Shown here piece after piece: positions 13,751 to 20,525 of a stretch of DNA of 33,917 bases. The stretch's first letter is position 1. Each line of letters begins with the position of its first letter. The DNA comes from Candidatus Acetothermia bacterium (lineage in GTDB: Bacteria > Bipolaricaulota > Bipolaricaulia > RBG-16-55-9 > JANLFV01). Below the pieces are notes generated by a model. The model did no database searches. It saw nothing but the letters and a program-made list of their open reading frames with translations, and was not told the DNA's origin. Location of the stretch: contig JAPWVC010000001.1 of assembly GCA_028275195.1 (NCBI GenBank), positions 1-33,917 of the forward strand. Reading direction: 5' to 3'. Position numbers and translations under genes: made by a program.

Positions 13751-14735
13751 CCTTGACATAGCCGTTGGCACGGAACCAATCCACGGCCTTCTGGAGGGCC
13801 GTCCTCGCCGGGGTCTGGGGGAAACCTAGCTCCCTTACGGCCTTGCTCGGGTTGTAGAACATATAATGCCGGGACATCCGGATCGTCTCCGGGGTCATCC
13901 GCGGGGTCGCGCCAGTGAGGGTGCAGAAGGCGGAATTCAAGTAGGAGAGGCCGAGGAGGGGGTAGTAAGGGAGCTTGATCTTCGGGGCCGGCAGGCCGGT
14001 GATCTCCGCGAGGAGGGCCAGCAGCTCCTTCATCGTCAGGTTCTCCCCACCGAGGATGTAGCGCTCGCCGACCCTTCCCTTCTCCGCCGCCAGGAGATGC
14101 CCTAACGCGACATCCTCGACATCGACGATGTTCATCCCCGTATCCATGTAGGCCGGCATCCTTCGGTTCAGGAAGTCGAGGATGATCCGGCCCGAGGGGG
14201 TGGGCTTGATATCGTAGGGCCCGACTGGGAGGCTCGGGTTGACGATCACCACCGGGAGGCCTCGCTCAGCGAACTGGAGGGCCACCTGCTCCGCCAGATA
14301 CTTGCTCCGCTTGTAGTCGCCGATGATCGCCTCGGGCTCGACCGGGGTCTCCTCGTCCGCCGGCTCCTTCCCCTTGGGGAGGCCGAGCGCGGCCACAGAG
14401 CTGGTGTAGACCACCCGCTCGAGCCCGCGCTCGAGGGCCGCTTGCAAGGCGTTCCGCGTCCCCTCGACATTTACCTCGTAGATCAAGTTCCGCGGGCGAA
14501 CCCAAAAGGAATACAAGGCCGCGACATGGAAGAGGAGGGAGCAGCCCTCTAAGGCCCGCTCGAGCGAGCCCCGATCGCGAATGTCCCCCCAGGCCAGCTC
14601 GACCTGGAGGCCCTCCAAATTCCGCCGATTGGAACCGGGCCGGAGGAGAACCCGCACGCGATAGCCCCTTGCAAGCAGGGCCCGGACGACATTGGCCCCG
14701 ATGAACCCCGTCCCGCCGGTCACGAGTGCCTTCAT
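13737..14735 (-). CDS. NAD-dependent epimerase/reductase, HpnA-like
   Basis: A 332-residue extended short-chain dehydrogenase. GGTGFIG (7-13) binds the dinucleotide, SSVAALG carries the catalytic Ser region and YKRSK supplies the Tyr-x3-Lys pair. The segments GPYDIKPTPSGRIILDFL and DTGMNIVDVEDVALGH are typical of the dihydroflavonol-reductase-like group annotated as hopanoid-associated sugar epimerase HpnA. Function in that group is largely inferred from gene context. The gene is convergent with, and overlaps by 14 bp, the class III aminotransferase. The ribosome site is weak (GGCGG/AAGATGAG) and a long structured leader precedes it. Confidence 0.82.
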   Translation of the reverse strand: MKALVTGGTGFIGANVVRALLARGYRVRVLLRPGSNRRNLEGLQVELAWGDIRDRGSLERALEGCSLLFHVAALYSFWVRPRNLIYEVNVEGTRNALQAALERGLERVVYTSSVAALGLPKGKEPADEETPVEPEAIIGDYKRSKYLAEQVALQFAERGLPVVIVNPSLPVGPYDIKPTPSGRIILDFLNRRMPAYMDTGMNIVDVEDVALGHLLAAEKGRVGERYILGGENLTMKELLALLAEITGLPAPKIKLPYYPLLGLSYLNSAFCTLTGATPRMTPETIRMSRHYMFYNPSKAVRELGFPQTPARTALQKAVDWFRANGYVKVRGG

Positions 14736-14763
14736 CTCATCTTACCGCCGCAGTCGACCCCCT

Positions 14764-14772
14764 TTGGTATAA
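14764..14772 (+). promoter_or_regulatory. orphan extended -10 element (TGGTATAAT)
   Basis: A perfect extended -10 faces right, although the next plus-strand gene starts 1.6 kb away. Transcription from it would begin about at 14779, the left edge of a long inverted repeat. The -35 region is poor. It could drive a small RNA antisense to the hpnA leader, or be fortuitous. Confidence 0.3.
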
Positions 14773-14779
14773 TCGAGTT

Positions 14780-14842
14780 GGGGACCGGGCCTGCCCATTC
14801 GAGCCTCCATCCCGAGCCCTCAATGGCGGCCGCCCGGCCCCC
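14780..14842 (-). other. long inverted repeat in the hpnA leader, probably an RNA hairpin
   Basis: On the minus strand an 11-nt arm (14842 to 14832, GGGGGCCGGGC) pairs with GCCCGGTCCCC (14790 to 14780), with one G-U pair and no mismatch. On the plus strand the same position would be an A-C mismatch, so structure in the minus-strand RNA is favoured. The 41-nt loop may fold further. I do not recognise a riboswitch class. It lies in a predicted leader of about 110 nt. Confidence 0.5.
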
Positions 14843-14854
14843 AAACCTGCTCTG

Positions 14855-14884
14855 ATCTTAACATAATCGCTTCGGGCTGGGCAA
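14855..14884 (-). promoter_or_regulatory. possible promoter of hpnA-like gene
   Basis: On the minus strand TTGCCC (14879-14884), 18 bp, TAAGAT (14855-14860). It would start transcription near 14848, giving a leader of about 110 nt with the inverted repeat at its beginning. Confidence 0.45.
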
Positions 14885-14914
14885 GCCCTTGCTTCCCTAC
14901 CCCGCCCTAACTGG

Positions 14915-16255
14915 CTAGCCGAACGGCCCGCCTTCCCAGACCTCCCGGACCTGCGGGGGGACGGCCTCCCCCTTGCCCCTGAGGTAAGCCCCAAGCCGCC
15001 GGGTGAAGAAGAGGGCGCTCAAGATCGAGCTCACCCCGCCGAGGAGGACCGTCTCCGTCGGGCCGATCAGCCCGGCCAGCCCGCCGGCGAGGAGTCCCCC
15101 GAAGGGGAACATCCCCATGAAGGCCATGGTGTAGAGGCTCATGACCCTCCCGCGCTTGTCCTCTGCCACGATCGTTTGCAAGACAGTGTTGCTCGCGGCC
15201 GCTTGGGCCGTCATCCCGAAGCCAGCGACTAGGAGCAAGAGTAGCGAGAGCCAGAGGGCCCGGGAGAGGGAGAAGGCGATCAGCCCGAAGCCGAAGATGG
15301 TCGAGGCGAGGGCGATGAACCTCCCCAGGCCGAGGACTCCCCGCCGAGAGGCAAGATAGATCGCGCCTAGGAGGGCCCCCAGCCCCACGGCCCCCATGAG
15401 GAACCCCAGGGTGCTCGGCCCGCCGTGGAGGACCTCTCGGGCGAAGACCGGCATGAGGACCGTGTAGGGCATCCCCAGGAGGCTGATCACGGCCAGGAGG
15501 AGGAGGATCGCCCGGATCGGGGGCGACCCGAAGGCGTAATCGAACCCCTCGCGTAGCTCCGCCCAGACTCGCACGGCCTGGCCACGCGGCTCCCGCGGCT
15601 GGACCCGCATGGCCGCCAGGGCCGCGATGACCGGGAGGTAGCTGAGAGCGTTGAGGAGGAAGCAGACCCCCTCCCCGAGGGCCGCGACCAGGACCCCGGC
15701 GATCGAGGGGCCGATGAGCCTCGCACTGTTCACCATCGAGGAGTTCAAGGCGATCGCATTCCCCAGGTCCTGGCGGTCCTCGATCATCTCCACCACGAAA
15801 GCCTGCCGGACCGGCATGTCGACGGCATTGACCAAGCCGAGGAAGATCCCCAAGAGGACGATCTGCCAGACGGCGATCGCGCCGGTGAGGACGAGGGCCG
15901 CCAGGACCCCGGCCTGGAGCATGGCGAGGGACTGGGTGAGGATGATGATCTTCTGGCGGTTCCCCCAATCGCTCCAGACCCCGGCGAATGGGGCGAGGAC
16001 AAAGGTCGGGAGCTGGGAGACGAAACTGACCAGCCCCAAGAGGAGCGCGGACCCCGTCAGGCGGTAGACGAGCCAGCTCAGGGCGATCCGCTGCATCCAG
16101 GTCCCGATCAGGGAGATGCTCTGCCCGCTGAAGAAGAGCCGGTAGTTCCGGTGCCGGAGGGCCCGGACCAGCCCTCCCGGCCCCAGCCGCGGCTTCGGTC
16201 CTGCTGCCGGGCTCTCCAGCCCTTGGAAAGCTCGCGCTCGCTCGCCCTTGCCCAT
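14915..16255 (-). CDS. MFS transporter, EntS/MFS_3-like exporter
   Basis: A 446-residue major facilitator protein with about 12 hydrophobic helices. LRHRNYRLFFSGQSISLIG at the start of helix 1 and WSDWGNRQKIIILTQS in the helix 2-3 loop are typical of the MFS_3 group that includes the enterobactin exporter EntS and many multidrug-like exporters. The start is placed at ATG 16255 because the predicted promoter -10 lies at 16291-16296, inside any longer reading. The excluded upstream segment is not hydrophobic or conserved. The substrate is unknown. It is transcribed divergently from iorA. Confidence 0.83.
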   Translation of the reverse strand: MGKGERARAFQGLESPAAGPKPRLGPGGLVRALRHRNYRLFFSGQSISLIGTWMQRIALSWLVYRLTGSALLLGLVSFVSQLPTFVLAPFAGVWSDWGNRQKIIILTQSLAMLQAGVLAALVLTGAIAVWQIVLLGIFLGLVNAVDMPVRQAFVVEMIEDRQDLGNAIALNSSMVNSARLIGPSIAGVLVAALGEGVCFLLNALSYLPVIAALAAMRVQPREPRGQAVRVWAELREGFDYAFGSPPIRAILLLLAVISLLGMPYTVLMPVFAREVLHGGPSTLGFLMGAVGLGALLGAIYLASRRGVLGLGRFIALASTIFGFGLIAFSLSRALWLSLLLLLVAGFGMTAQAAASNTVLQTIVAEDKRGRVMSLYTMAFMGMFPFGGLLAGGLAGLIGPTETVLLGGVSSILSALFFTRRLGAYLRGKGEAVPPQVREVWEGGPFG

Positions 16256-16290
16256 CTTGCTCGCTTGACCCTGACCTGGAATGAGCAGAA

Positions 16291-16320
16291 ATTTTAGCCC
16301 CAATGGCAAGAGGGCGTCAA
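16291..16320 (-). promoter_or_regulatory. predicted promoter of the MFS gene
   Basis: On the minus strand TTGACG (16315-16320), 18 bp, TAAAAT (16291-16296). The start is predicted near 16284, leaving about 29 nt before ATG 16255. The -35 is one of the best matches in the window. Confidence 0.75.
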
Positions 16321-16358
16321 TAGGGCGAGGGAGGGCCGGTGCGGAAAGCGCGGGCATT

Positions 16359-16367
16359 TGCTATAAT
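16359..16367 (+). promoter_or_regulatory. extended -10 promoter of iorA, near-leaderless
   Basis: TG-C-TATAAT is a perfect extended -10. Only 9 nt separate it from the ATG at 16377, so the mRNA would have 0-4 nt of leader. No Shine-Dalgarno is present and no good -35 is seen, as usual for extended -10 promoters. Confidence 0.65.
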
Positions 16368-16376
16368 TTGGCTCCC

Positions 16377-18050
16377 ATGCCCGAGCTCCTGGCCAAGAAG
16401 CAGCTCCTCTTGGGGAATGAGGCGCTCGTCCGAGGGGCGCTCGAGGCCGGCTTGGGCTTCGCCACCACCTATCCTGGGACCCCGGCCTCGGAGATCGGGG
16501 ACACCCTCGCCCGCCTGGCGAAGGAGTGCGGGCTCTATTTTGAATACTCCGTCAATGAGAAGGTGGCCCTGGAGCTGGCCGCCGCGGCCGCGATCTCGGG
16601 GGTCCGCGCGCTCGTGGCGATGAAGCATGTCGGGCTGAATGTGGCCGCGGACGCCTTCATCAGCACCCTCTACACCGGGACGAGGGCGGGGCTCCTGGTC
16701 GTGACGGCCGACGATCCGAGCATGCACTCCTCCCAGAACGAGCAGGACAATCGCTACTACGCCTACCTCGCCGGGGCGCCGCTTCTGGAGCCTTCCGACC
16801 CGAAAGAGGCCTACGCTATGGCCAAGGCGGCCTTCCCCCTCTCGGAGGAGCTCGAGCTCCCGGTCCTGCTCCGGCTGACCACCAGGGTCGCGCACACCCG
16901 CGCGGGGGTGGAGGTCGGGAAGCTCCCGCAGGCCCGAGAGAGGAGGGTCAAAGGCCATTTCGAGAAGGACCCCTTCAGGTTCGTGATCGTCCCCTCCGTG
17001 GCCCGCCGGGCCCACAAGCTCCTCCTGGAGCGGCTGGCGCGGGCCGAGGCCCTTTCCGAGGGCTCGCCCTTCAACTTCCTCTTAGGGGAGGGAGAGGAGC
17101 TGGGGATCGCCACCTCGGGGGTCTCCTACACTTATGTCTACGATGCCATCGAGGAGTTAGGGGCCTGGGACCGCGTGAGGCTCCTGAAGCTGGGGATGAG
17201 CTATCCCCTGCCGAGGGAGCTCATCGCGCGGTTCCTGGAGTCGGTCGAGCGGGTCCTCGTGGTCGAGGAGCTCGAGCCCCTCTTGGAGGCAGCCCTCCGG
17301 GCGAGGGCCCAGGAGTTGGGGCTCAAAGTGAAGATCCTCGGGAAGGGGACGGGCGGGCTCTCGAGGCTCTATGAGTATGATCCCGACCGGGTGAGGAGCG
17401 CGCTCGCTCAAGCCCTAGGATTGAAGGAGGAGGAAGCGACCACTCCTCCGCCCGAGGCCGAGCCAGAGTGGAGGCTTCCTGATCGCCCGCCGGTCCTCTG
17501 TCCCGGCTGCCCCCACCGCGCCACATATTATGCCCTCAAGCTAGCTTTAGGGAAGGAGGCGGAGAACACGATCTTCACCACCGACATCGGCTGCTATACC
17601 TTGGGATTGCTCCCGCCCCTCTCCATGGCCGACCATCTGCTCTGCATGGGCTCGTCGGTCGGGACGGCCGGTGGCTTCGCCCGGGCCACGGACCAACGAG
17701 TGATCGCCTTCATCGGGGACTCGACCCTCTTCCATGCCGGGATACCCGCGATCGTCAATGCTGTCCATAATGGGCATAAGTTCTTGGTCGTGGTCCTGGA
17801 TAATCAGACGACGGCGATGACCGGGCACCAGCCCCATCCCGGGCTGGCCTCCTCGGCCTTGGGCCCGGCCGAGCCGGTCCCGCTCGAGCGACTCCTCTCA
17901 GGCTGCGGAGTCCGGAAGATCCATGTCATCGACCCGCAGGACCTTCAAGGGGCGGTCGCGGCCTTCCAGGAGGCCCTCAAGGAGAGCGAGGCGGAGCTGA
18001 CGGTCGTGATCTCCCGCCACCCTTGTGTGCTCCTCGGCCAGGAGGGCTGA
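16377..18050 (+). CDS. iorA: indolepyruvate:ferredoxin oxidoreductase alpha subunit lacking its ferredoxin domain
   Basis: This 557-residue thiamine-diphosphate subunit oxidatively decarboxylates aryl pyruvates (or other 2-oxoacids) to acyl-CoA, or works in reverse. The N-terminal pyrimidine-binding part has TTYPGTPASEIGD (about 27-39) and MKHVGLNVAADAF. The C-terminal TPP part has LCPGCPHRATYYALK, TTDIGCYTLG and the IGDSTLFHAGIPA to DNQTTAMTG segment. Ordinary IorA continues into a two-cluster ferredoxin domain of about 60 residues; this one stops at HPCVLLGQEG. The missing domain is found at the end of the next protein. ATG 16377 is chosen because it matches family N-termini and follows the promoter directly. 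Confidence 0.9.
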   Translation: MPELLAKKQLLLGNEALVRGALEAGLGFATTYPGTPASEIGDTLARLAKECGLYFEYSVNEKVALELAAAAAISGVRALVAMKHVGLNVAADAFISTLYTGTRAGLLVVTADDPSMHSSQNEQDNRYYAYLAGAPLLEPSDPKEAYAMAKAAFPLSEELELPVLLRLTTRVAHTRAGVEVGKLPQARERRVKGHFEKDPFRFVIVPSVARRAHKLLLERLARAEALSEGSPFNFLLGEGEELGIATSGVSYTYVYDAIEELGAWDRVRLLKLGMSYPLPRELIARFLESVERVLVVEELEPLLEAALRARAQELGLKVKILGKGTGGLSRLYEYDPDRVRSALAQALGLKEEEATTPPPEAEPEWRLPDRPPVLCPGCPHRATYYALKLALGKEAENTIFTTDIGCYTLGLLPPLSMADHLLCMGSSVGTAGGFARATDQRVIAFIGDSTLFHAGIPAIVNAVHNGHKFLVVVLDNQTTAMTGHQPHPGLASSALGPAEPVPLERLLSGCGVRKIHVIDPQDLQGAVAAFQEALKESEAELTVVISRHPCVLLGQEG

Positions 18051-18057
18051 AATTGGA

Positions 18058-19800
18058 ATGGCCTCAGTAAAGGTCGATCTCACGAGGTGCAAGCGCTGCT
18101 GGAACCGCCAGCCGGGCTTCCGCTGCCCCGTCCCGTTCGAGCTCTTGTATGAATCCTTCCGGGCGTTGCAGAAGGTCCAGGCCGGTATGGGCATGGGCAA
18201 GATGGCCCTCCCGCCCTGCGTCGCTGCCTGCCCGGCCAACATCTGTGTCCAAGGGTATGTCGGGCTGGTTGCCGCTGGCCTCTATGAGGAGGCCTACCGG
18301 CTCATCCGCTCGAGAGTCCCTTTTCCTCACACCCTGGGGCTCGTCTGCCCCGGGCCGTGTGAGCGGAGCTGCATCCGGGGCGATTACGATCAGCCGGTCG
18401 CGATCAATGCCCTGAAGCGGTTCGCCGCGGAGCGAACTAGCCCAGCGGCCCGGCGGCGGCTCCTCGAGGAGCTGAAGGCCGGGATCATTGAGAACGGCCT
18501 GGAAGTGGCGGTCGTCGGGGCCGGCCCGGCGGGGCTCACTTGCGCCCACGACCTTCGGCTCCGGGGCTATGCCGTGACGATCTATGAAGCCCTCGAGAGG
18601 CCGGGCGGGCTCTTGCTCACTGGGATCCCGGCCTACCGCCTCCCTCGACCGGTGCTCGAGGAGGAATTAGCGGAGATCTTTGAGCTCGGGGTGAAATTTG
18701 CGGGCGGCCTCCGCCTCGGGGTTGACCTGGAGCTCGCGGATCTCCTGGAAGGCACGAGCGCGGTCTTCCTCGCCGCGGGGGCCCAGAGCGCTACCAGGCT
18801 GAACATCCCCGGGGAGGAGGCCGAGGGGGTCTACGAGGCCCTCGCCTTCCTGAGGGAGGTGAACCTCGGCGGGAGGCCGAAGGTCGGGCCAGCCGTAGCA
18901 GTGATCGGCGGCGGGGACGCGGCGGTCGACGGGGCACGGGTCGCACTCCGCCTTGGGGCAGAGAAGGTCTCGATCCTGTATCGTCGGTCGCGGGCGGAGA
19001 TGCCGGCCCACAGCGAGCAGCTCGCTCAAGCCGAGGCCGAGGGGGTCGAGCTGCTCGAGCGGGTCGCGCCCGTCCGGTTCATCGTTGAGTCGGGAAGGCT
19101 CCGGGCCATCGAGCTGGTCCGGACGGAGCTGGGCGAGCCGGACGCCAGTGGCCGCCGGCGGCCGATCCCGGTCCCCGGCTCCGAATTTATTCTGGAGGCG
19201 GAGACCGCGCTCGTGGCCGCGGGGCAGAGGCCGGAGCCGGGCCTCCTCGCGGGATTGGGCATCGAACTGGACGAGGCCGGCCTACCCCGCGTGGACCAGA
19301 ACATGATGACCTCAGTCGAGGGCCTCTTCGCTGGGGGGGACCTCACCACCGGCCCGGGGACGGTCATCTCCGCGATCGCCGCGGGGAAGCGGGCCGCGGC
19401 GGGGATCGACCTCTACCTCCGGGGCGAGCGGGCCGAGCCGGTCTACTTCGCCTCCTTAGCCGACCTGGAGCATGAGGAGCGCTACCATCCCCCGGAGGTC
19501 CCTCGCCGCTCCAGGGCTGCCCCGCCCCAGGCCCCGGCCACCGCTCGGCGCGAGGACTTCCGCCAGGTCGAGCTCGGCCTCGATGAGGTGGAGGCCCAAG
19601 CGGAGGCCCGGAGGTGCCTGGCCTGCGGCCTCTGCGCCAACTGCAATGCCTGCTTGGACACCTTCGGCTGCCCGGCCATCTCCCTGGACGAGGCGGGCCA
19701 GATCGCGATCGAAGAGGCACTCTGCAATGGCTGTGGGGTCTGCCCCCAGCTCTGCCCCAACGATGCCCTGATCGAGGCCGAGGAGGGGCCCGATGCCTGA
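18058..19800 (+). CDS. GltD/NfnB-like FAD oxidoreductase fused to an IorA-type ferredoxin domain
   Basis: A 580-residue iron-sulfur flavoprotein. The N-terminal cysteines (C11, C14, C23, C54, C58, C63, C97, C101, C105) include the GltD-type cluster pattern with CPGPCERSC. The FAD site is VVGAGPAG (153-159), the NAD(P)H site GGGDAAVDGARVA (284-296) with YRR (308-310), and a second FAD block is GLFAGGD. After an Ala/Pro linker (about 480-500) comes CLACGLCANCNAC (520-532), C538, then CNGCGVCPQLCP (556-567), matching the two-cluster domain normally at the end of IorA. It probably links IorAB to NAD(P)H, as PadH does in phenylglyoxylate:NAD oxidoreductase. It lies 7 bp after iorA and overlaps iorB by 8 bp. 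Confidence 0.85.
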   Translation: MASVKVDLTRCKRCWNRQPGFRCPVPFELLYESFRALQKVQAGMGMGKMALPPCVAACPANICVQGYVGLVAAGLYEEAYRLIRSRVPFPHTLGLVCPGPCERSCIRGDYDQPVAINALKRFAAERTSPAARRRLLEELKAGIIENGLEVAVVGAGPAGLTCAHDLRLRGYAVTIYEALERPGGLLLTGIPAYRLPRPVLEEELAEIFELGVKFAGGLRLGVDLELADLLEGTSAVFLAAGAQSATRLNIPGEEAEGVYEALAFLREVNLGGRPKVGPAVAVIGGGDAAVDGARVALRLGAEKVSILYRRSRAEMPAHSEQLAQAEAEGVELLERVAPVRFIVESGRLRAIELVRTELGEPDASGRRRPIPVPGSEFILEAETALVAAGQRPEPGLLAGLGIELDEAGLPRVDQNMMTSVEGLFAGGDLTTGPGTVISAIAAGKRAAAGIDLYLRGERAEPVYFASLADLEHEERYHPPEVPRRSRAAPPQAPATARREDFRQVELGLDEVEAQAEARRCLACGLCANCNACLDTFGCPAISLDEAGQIAIEEALCNGCGVCPQLCPNDALIEAEEGPDA

Positions 19801-20422
19801 ACGCTTGAGGATCTACATCATCGGTGTCGGGGGGCAGGGGACTCTCACCGTCGCGCGGCTCCTGGGGGAGACCGCCCTCCGCCGGGGCCTCGAGGCTGTA
19901 GTGAGCGAGGTCCATGGGATGGCCCAGCGGGGCGGGATCGTCGAGACCGCGGTCCTCCTCGGGGGGTATAAAGGCCCGGTCCTCGGCCGGGGCGGGGCCG
20001 AGGTGATCCTGGCCTTCGAGCCCTTGGAGGCCTTGAGGGCGGTCTTGGCCTTCGGGAAGGCCTCCCCGCGGAGCTGGGTCCTCACCAATACTCATCCGAT
20101 CAGGCCGATCACGGTCTCGCTCAAACTCGGGGAGTATCCGGACCTCGAGCGGGCCCTCGCCGAGTTAGAGGGGCGAGTGGCGCGGCTGATCAAGCTCGAT
20201 GCGACGGCCTTGGCTGAGGAGGCCGGCTCGCCCCTCTCGTTGAACATGGTGATGCTCGGGGCATTGGCCGCTACGGAGCTCCTTCCCTTCCCCGCGGAGG
20301 CGCTCGAGGAGGGGATCAGGGCCTTCGCCCCCGGCTGGGCCGCGGTGAACTTGAGGGCCTTCCAGCTCGGGCGAGAGGCCGTGGCTCGGGCTCTGGCTGA
20401 GACCCGGACCACCGCGGGGTGA
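19793..20422 (+). CDS. iorB: indolepyruvate oxidoreductase beta subunit
   Basis: This 209-residue protein is the gamma-type subunit of the 2-oxoacid:acceptor oxidoreductase family, which carries the CoA-proximal domain and pairs with IorA. The signatures are GVGGQGTLTVARLLG (about 11-25), SEVHGMAQRGG (about 38-48) and NMVMLGALAAT (about 150-160). Length is normal. Its ATG overlaps the last codons of the flavoprotein, giving a strict three-gene unit iorA-flavoprotein-iorB. Substrate specificity (indolepyruvate, phenylpyruvate or other) cannot be set from sequence. Confidence 0.9.
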   Translation: MPERLRIYIIGVGGQGTLTVARLLGETALRRGLEAVVSEVHGMAQRGGIVETAVLLGGYKGPVLGRGGAEVILAFEPLEALRAVLAFGKASPRSWVLTNTHPIRPITVSLKLGEYPDLERALAELEGRVARLIKLDATALAEEAGSPLSLNMVMLGALAATELLPFPAEALEEGIRAFAPGWAAVNLRAFQLGREAVARALAETRTTAG

Positions 20423-20441
20423 TCGAATTCCCCCTCTCAGG

Positions 20442-20460
20442 GAGGGAAGATCCTTCCCTC
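20442..20460 (+). terminator. hairpin after iorB, possible terminator
   Basis: A perfect 8-bp stem GAGGGAAG (20442-20449) / CTTCCCTC (20453-20460) with a 3-nt loop lies 20 bp after iorB and just before the pdxS -35. It lacks a T run, so it could be a terminator of a U-poor type, or an operator/attenuating structure. Confidence 0.35.
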
Positions 20461-20464
20461 GCCC

Positions 20465-20493
20465 TTGAGGGGCCTCTTCGGGCTCGGTATAAT
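20465..20493 (+). promoter_or_regulatory. predicted promoter of pdxS-pdxT
   Basis: TTGAGG (20465-20470), 17 bp, perfect TATAAT (20488-20493). The start is predicted near 20500, with a leader of about 26 nt holding a strong GGGAGGAGGGAG ribosome site before ATG 20526. Confidence 0.75.
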
Positions 20494-20525
20494 TCGACTG
20501 CAATTCTATTAAGGGAGGAGGGAGA

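Noticed and set aside
14780..14843. tRNA-like element with a paired end and CCA-like 3' terminus
   Set aside because: It is 64 nt long, and the TTCGA-like loop is in the wrong place on either strand; no D or anticodon arm can be drawn.
14764..14850. SRP (4.5S) RNA candidate from the orphan -10
   Set aside because: The conserved SRP apical motif (GGTCAGG...GGAAGCAGCC type) is absent on both strands.
14907..15968. 353-codon minus-strand frame inside the MFS gene
   Set aside because: It is out-of-frame reading of the MFS coding sequence, rich in Arg/Gly/Pro as expected for shifted GC-rich codons, with no domain signal.
16256..16357. N-terminal extension of the MFS protein (34 codons)
   Set aside because: Its codons overlap the TTGACG-18-TAAAAT promoter of the same gene, so they would not be transcribed.
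16281..16376. N-terminal extension of IorA (32 codons)
   Set aside because: It would span the predicted promoter and has no similarity to IorA; the canonical start MPELLAKKQLLLGNEA is at 16377.
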